Shown: positions 4,617 to 5,092 of the stretch, in pieces
How positions within the stretch are numbered: position 1 is the first letter of the stretch
Layout: each line of letters opens with the position of its first letter
DNA from: an uncultured Oscillospiraceae bacterium
GTDB lineage: Bacteria; Bacillota; Clostridia; Oscillospirales; Acutalibacteraceae
NCBI GenBank assembly: GCA_900554775.1
Contig: USIK01000064.1
Coordinates: forward strand, 1 to 5,092
Length of the DNA stretch: 5,092 nucleotides
Direction of reading: 5' to 3'
The notes under the pieces: model-generated
Database searches by the model: none
Seen by the model: only the letters and a program-made list of their open reading frames with translations
What the model was told of the DNA's origin: nothing
Made by a program: the position numbers and the translations under genes

Positions 4617-5092
4617 TTAGTTGTTTCCAGCGTTTACTAAATCCATGAATGAAAATTTTTCGCATCCTCCAAAGGCGTTAATTCCGATTTTGGAAACGTT
4701 TTCTAAGTCAAGGTCTTCCAGCATTTCGCAATTTATGAATGCCCCTGCGCAGATAGTTGTGAGTTTTGGTGCGTTAACCTTTTTTAATTTTTTGCATCCC
4801 GCGAAGGAGCACATACCGATGGTTTTAACTTCGGGCAATTGTGCTTCTTCTAATTCCGGGCAATTTTCGAAGGCATTGTGTGGGATATCTTCAACGTTTA
4901 CTATAACTTTTACAATTTCATTTTTATGATTTTTGATTTTTTCGAAATCTTGTTGGCTGTTAATGGTGATTATTTGATTTGAAGGGTCTTCCTCTTTTGC
5001 TGAAAGGACTCTGTAAATTTCCACCCCAGTGAAAATCGCCACGCCGGCCATTCCTGCGCCAAGCAATCCTTTCCCGATGGCCTTTGCATATG
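4617..5092 (-). CDS. BspA-type LRR_5 protein, paralog of the downstream gene, 5'-partial
   Basis: The frame is open to the right edge of the window, so the start is outside. The in-frame TTG at 5064-5066 is not the start: it has no correctly spaced ribosome site, and residues before it align with the paralog. The 157 visible residues begin with YAKAIGKGLLGAG, matching the paralog's hydrophobic stretch (CKKVLKYGLIGAG). The module INSQQDFE...VNVEDIP (43-70) is shared, then four LRR_5 units of 22-23 residues at Ile69, 91, 113 and 135 with the AFxxC core. It probably has a signal peptide beyond the edge. It stops inside the fourth unit (FMDLVNAGNN), one unit shorter than its paralog and without a distinct C-terminal cap. 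The role is unknown; the context is a two-gene or longer operon of surface LRR proteins. Confidence 0.8.
   Translation of the reverse strand, partial: YAKAIGKGLLGAGMAGVAIFTGVEIYRVLSAKEEDPSNQIITINSQQDFEKIKNHKNEIVKVIVNVEDIPHNAFENCPELEEAQLPEVKTIGMCSFAGCKKLKKVNAPKLTTICAGAFINCEMLEDLDLENVSKIGINAFGGCEKFSFMDLVNAGNN
4620..4886 (-). repeat. LRR_5 coding repeats, four units of 66-69 bp
   Basis: Visible residues 69-157 form units I69-T90, I91-T112, I113-K134 and I135-N157. The first three are exactly 22 residues. Each carries (A/S)-F-x-x-C. The regular period, and its match to the paralog at 4001-4336, indicate expansion of a 66-bp unit and gene duplication. Confidence 0.78.

Noticed and set aside
4134..4929. 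Plus-strand open frames opposite the LRR genes.
   Set aside because: The minus-strand frames show a signal peptide, LRR periodicity and a strong ribosome site, while the plus-strand frames show only echoes of the repeat.
5064..5066. TTG as the start of the upstream LRR gene.
   Set aside because: The frame stays open to the window edge, residues upstream of the TTG align with the paralog, and no properly spaced ribosome site precedes it. The gene is treated as 5'-partial.
1..5092. A mobile element integrated at either tRNA gene.
   Set aside because: There is no integrase, no duplicated tRNA 3' end and no terminal repeat in the window.

Overview
The window comes from an AT-rich bacterial chromosome. 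I infer a low-GC Firmicute, most likely a clostridial gut-type organism. The evidence is a CIRCE/HrcA-type operator in front of groESL, Firmicutes-like GroEL and GroES, an MnmA with the NPCxxCN and SQDICF motifs common in Clostridia, strong AGGAGG ribosome sites, and secreted BspA-type leucine-rich repeat proteins. Nothing in the sequence fixes the genus. I see no transposase, phage gene, CRISPR array or other sign of mobility.

Layout, left to right. (1) 3-467, plus strand: tRNA-Glu(UUC), then 6 nt after its CCA end a small ASCH-domain (PUA-like) protein gene, closed by a hairpin terminator that overlaps its stop codon. (2) 532-695: a promoter, tRNA-Val(CAC) and a terminator-like hairpin. (3) 706-1757: mnmA, the tRNA 2-thiouridylase, with a TTG start behind a strong ribosome site. 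(4) 1758-1947: the longest gene-free stretch apart from the tRNA region. It holds a weak hairpin after mnmA, a sigma-A-like promoter and a CIRCE operator. (5) 1948-3894: the groES-groEL chaperonin operon, ended by a strong hairpin terminator. (6) 3935-5092, minus strand, convergent with groEL: two tandem paralogous genes for secreted or membrane-attached LRR_5 (BspA-like) proteins, 19 bp apart. The upstream one runs off the right edge of the window.

How the parts relate. The left third is a translation-related cluster: two tRNAs, a tRNA-modifying enzyme, and an ASCH protein of a fold often tied to RNA. tRNA-Glu(UUC) belongs to the tRNA set (Glu, Gln, Lys) whose wobble U34 is thiolated by MnmA, so an enzyme and one of its substrates are encoded about 0.65 kb apart. 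The middle is the heat-shock chaperonin operon, expected to be under HrcA repression. The right part is a cell-surface paralog pair, transcribed separately and meeting the groESL unit at a shared hairpin.

Most of the window is ordinary core genome. The parts that deserve attention are the tRNA-mRNA junction at 77-84 with no visible ribosome site, the hairpin squeezed between tRNA-Val and mnmA, the imperfect CIRCE arm, and the LRR pair with its shared N-terminal module. I do not see convincing evidence of a wholly new system.
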